A stretch of DNA of 64,000 nt from CAZAYP01 sp964489425 [NCBI: uncultured Verrucomicrobiota bacterium] (GTDB lineage Bacteria > Verrucomicrobiota > Kiritimatiellia > RZYC01), in NCBI GenBank assembly GCA_964489425.1, contig CAZAYP010000003.1, forward strand, positions 100,257 to 164,256, given 5' to 3'. Under the pieces are notes generated by a model. It worked only from the letters and a program-made list of their open reading frames with translations. It did not search any database and had not been told where the DNA came from. Made by a program: the position numbers and the translations under genes. How positions within the stretch are numbered: position 1 is the stretch's first letter; the number at the start of each line of letters is the position of its first letter. This document shows, piece by piece, positions 62,916-64,000 of the stretch.

Positions 62916-63052
62916 AGCTCCCCTCCTTTGCAAGGAGGGGTGGCCGCAGGCCGGGGTGGTTATGGATGGTCCGCGCTCCGATATCACGGTGGGTGGAACC
63001 CGGATCAACCGCCCCACCCTGCGGGCCCCCCCCGCCTTAAAAAGGCGGGGAG
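62916..63052. repeat. inverted-repeat element B
   Basis: The left arm (62916-62961, GCTCCCCTCCTTTGCAAGGA...) and right arm (63006-63052) are inverted copies of about 46 bp with a few mismatches. Each arm carries its own small hairpin (CCCCTCC/GGAGGGG and CCCCGCC/GGCGGGG). Together with element A it fills the 351-bp gap between the amidohydrolase and epimerase genes; no gene is seen there. Confidence 0.7.
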
Positions 63053-63127
63053 CCCAGACAGGTACCGATCCGCATGCAAAAGTGGTATCAGGAACCGCTT
63101 TGCGGCGCACGGAGCCAACCGCTTGCC

Positions 63128-64000
63128 ATGCTTAACGTATTCCTGACCGGCGGCAGCGGGCTTTTGGGTTGCCACGTCATCCAGCGGCTGCAGGCGCGCG
63201 CGGACGTGGCACTCCACGTCCTGGCCCGGCCCGGCGCGCGCTTCCCCGTCCCGCTGGATCCGCCCACGGTGCGGTGCGTGACCGGCGACATCCTTGATCC
63301 CGCAACGCCCGCCCTGCCCCAACCGTTGGACGTGGTCATCCACGCCGCGGCCCTCACCCAGGCGCTGCCCGCGGCCGGTCCGGCAGCCACCCAGTACGCG
63401 CAGGTGAATGTCAGCGGCGCGGCGCACGTGCTCGAGTGGGCCATCCAGGCGCGCGCGCGGCATTTCATCCTCATCAGCTCCTGCAGCGTGTTCGGCGATG
63501 TCCACGACGGGCTGCGGGACGAGACCGCGCCCTGCACGCCGGACAGCGCCTACGGCGCCAGCAAGCTGGCGGCCGAACACCTCGTACAGGAGCGCGCCAC
63601 CCAGGCCGGGCTGCCCTACACCATCCTGCGGCCGGGACTCATCTACGGCCCCTACGACCGCGGCGCGTTCATGAAAATGATCGCCATGACCGATCGCTCC
63701 GTGGCCGTGGTGCCCGGCCCCGGCCACAACCTCAAGAGCCTGGTCTCCGCGCGCAACGCCGCGGCGGCCACGGTGGCGTCCATGGCGCACGCCGCAGCTT
63801 TCGGGGAAACCTTCCTCGTGGTCGACGAGCGGCCCTACCCGCTGCGCGCGGTGTTCTCGGAAATTGCCCGCGTCCTGGCCCGCGGCACGCGCCTGGTGTA
63901 CCTGCCCGCCGCCCTGGTCCGCGCCGTGGCCGCCGGGCTGGACCGCGCCGCCGCCGTGCCGGGCCTGCGCCTGCCGGTCACGGGCCAGGACCTGCGCCGG
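63128..64000 (+). CDS. NAD-dependent epimerase/dehydratase (3' end outside window)
   Basis: The open frame runs from the ATG at 63128 to the window end (291 codons, no stop). It begins L-N-V-F-L-T-G-G-S-G-L-L-G (Rossmann motif T-G-G-x-G-x-x-G), with V-I-H-A-A-A, S-S-C-S-V-F-G and the catalytic Y-G-A-S-K. This is an extended SDR acting on nucleotide sugars, sterols or similar. The C-terminus is missing. Confidence 0.88.
   Translation, partial: MLNVFLTGGSGLLGCHVIQRLQARADVALHVLARPGARFPVPLDPPTVRCVTGDILDPATPALPQPLDVVIHAAALTQALPAAGPAATQYAQVNVSGAAHVLEWAIQARARHFILISSCSVFGDVHDGLRDETAPCTPDSAYGASKLAAEHLVQERATQAGLPYTILRPGLIYGPYDRGAFMKMIAMTDRSVAVVPGPGHNLKSLVSARNAAAATVASMAHAAAFGETFLVVDERPYPLRAVFSEIARVLARGTRLVYLPAALVRAVAAGLDRAAAVPGLRLPVTGQDLRR

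Noticed and set aside
62726-63110. Minus-strand frames over the repeat gap
   Set aside because: They consist of translated repeat units and run into the amidohydrolase in antisense.

Overview
The window is a chromosome segment of a GC-rich (most genes clearly above 60% GC), didermic, probably environmental bacterium. Several traits point to the PVC superphylum, most likely Kiritimatiellota/Verrucomicrobiota-like: very long secreted CARDB/beta-propeller and TSP3-repeat proteins with C-terminal domains of the 'TNLLATW...AGYYRSQ' style, a Tat-exported NiFe hydrogenase, a SEC-C-tailed SecA, and short inverted-repeat elements between genes. This lineage is inferred from gene content only; there is no rRNA or tRNA in the window.

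Layout. 1-3158: a lower-GC cassette with an unannotated 40-residue Cys peptide (536-658), a TIR/nucleoside-deoxyribosyltransferase-like protein, an RRE-containing radical SAM/SPASM enzyme and a small membrane protein. It looks like a RiPP (modified peptide) locus. 3155-10878: mixed housekeeping and hypothetical genes (amidohydrolase, Mth938-like, ORF6N, two HIT proteins, EEP phosphatase, YggS-ProC, AsmA-like). 11156-19723: a large arsenic/metal island with two ArsR-controlled blocks. Block 1 is arsR, an ArsP-like permease, a CDF exporter, two thioredoxin-fold proteins and CcdA. Block 2 is arsR, a Cys-rich thioredoxin-like membrane protein, a second CcdA, an ArsC-ArsM fusion and Acr3. 19891-39527: murI, a giant GH57-like secreted protein, a STAS protein, larC, a YycJ-like hydrolase, a SWIM-SNF2 helicase, secA, a methyltransferase, a nitroreductase, a dUTPase-like protein, a NifA-type sigma-54 activator, an AEC permease and a FliE-like protein. 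39569-47053: a type I / peptide exporter operon (TolC, a double cNMP-C39-ABC transporter, an M28 peptidase, HlyD). 47243-48124: a divergent ferredoxin-nitroreductase behind a perfect 14-bp palindrome. 48148-55626: a periplasmic NiFe hydrogenase operon (small, large, maturation protease) whose last gene is a 1511-residue secreted propeller protein. 55740-57782: two open frames in one reading frame, separated by a single TGA that is followed by a hairpin; this is a selenoprotein candidate. 57830-64000: a MITE-like element, a transglutaminase-like protein, a pair of membrane winged-helix proteins, SDR and amidohydrolase genes, a repeat-rich gap and a truncated NAD-dependent epimerase.

Working together. 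The arsenic island couples reduction (ArsC), methylation (ArsM) and efflux (Acr3, ArsP-like) with thiol-redox supply across the membrane (CcdA plus thioredoxin-like proteins). The hydrogenase has its own protease but no cytochrome b or hyp genes here, so those must lie elsewhere; LarC is the only other nickel-related gene. The peptide exporter has no obvious double-glycine substrate in the window. Several promoters with TTG-type -35 boxes 17-18 nt from a TA-rich -10 can be seen, and three of them leave almost no 5' leader.
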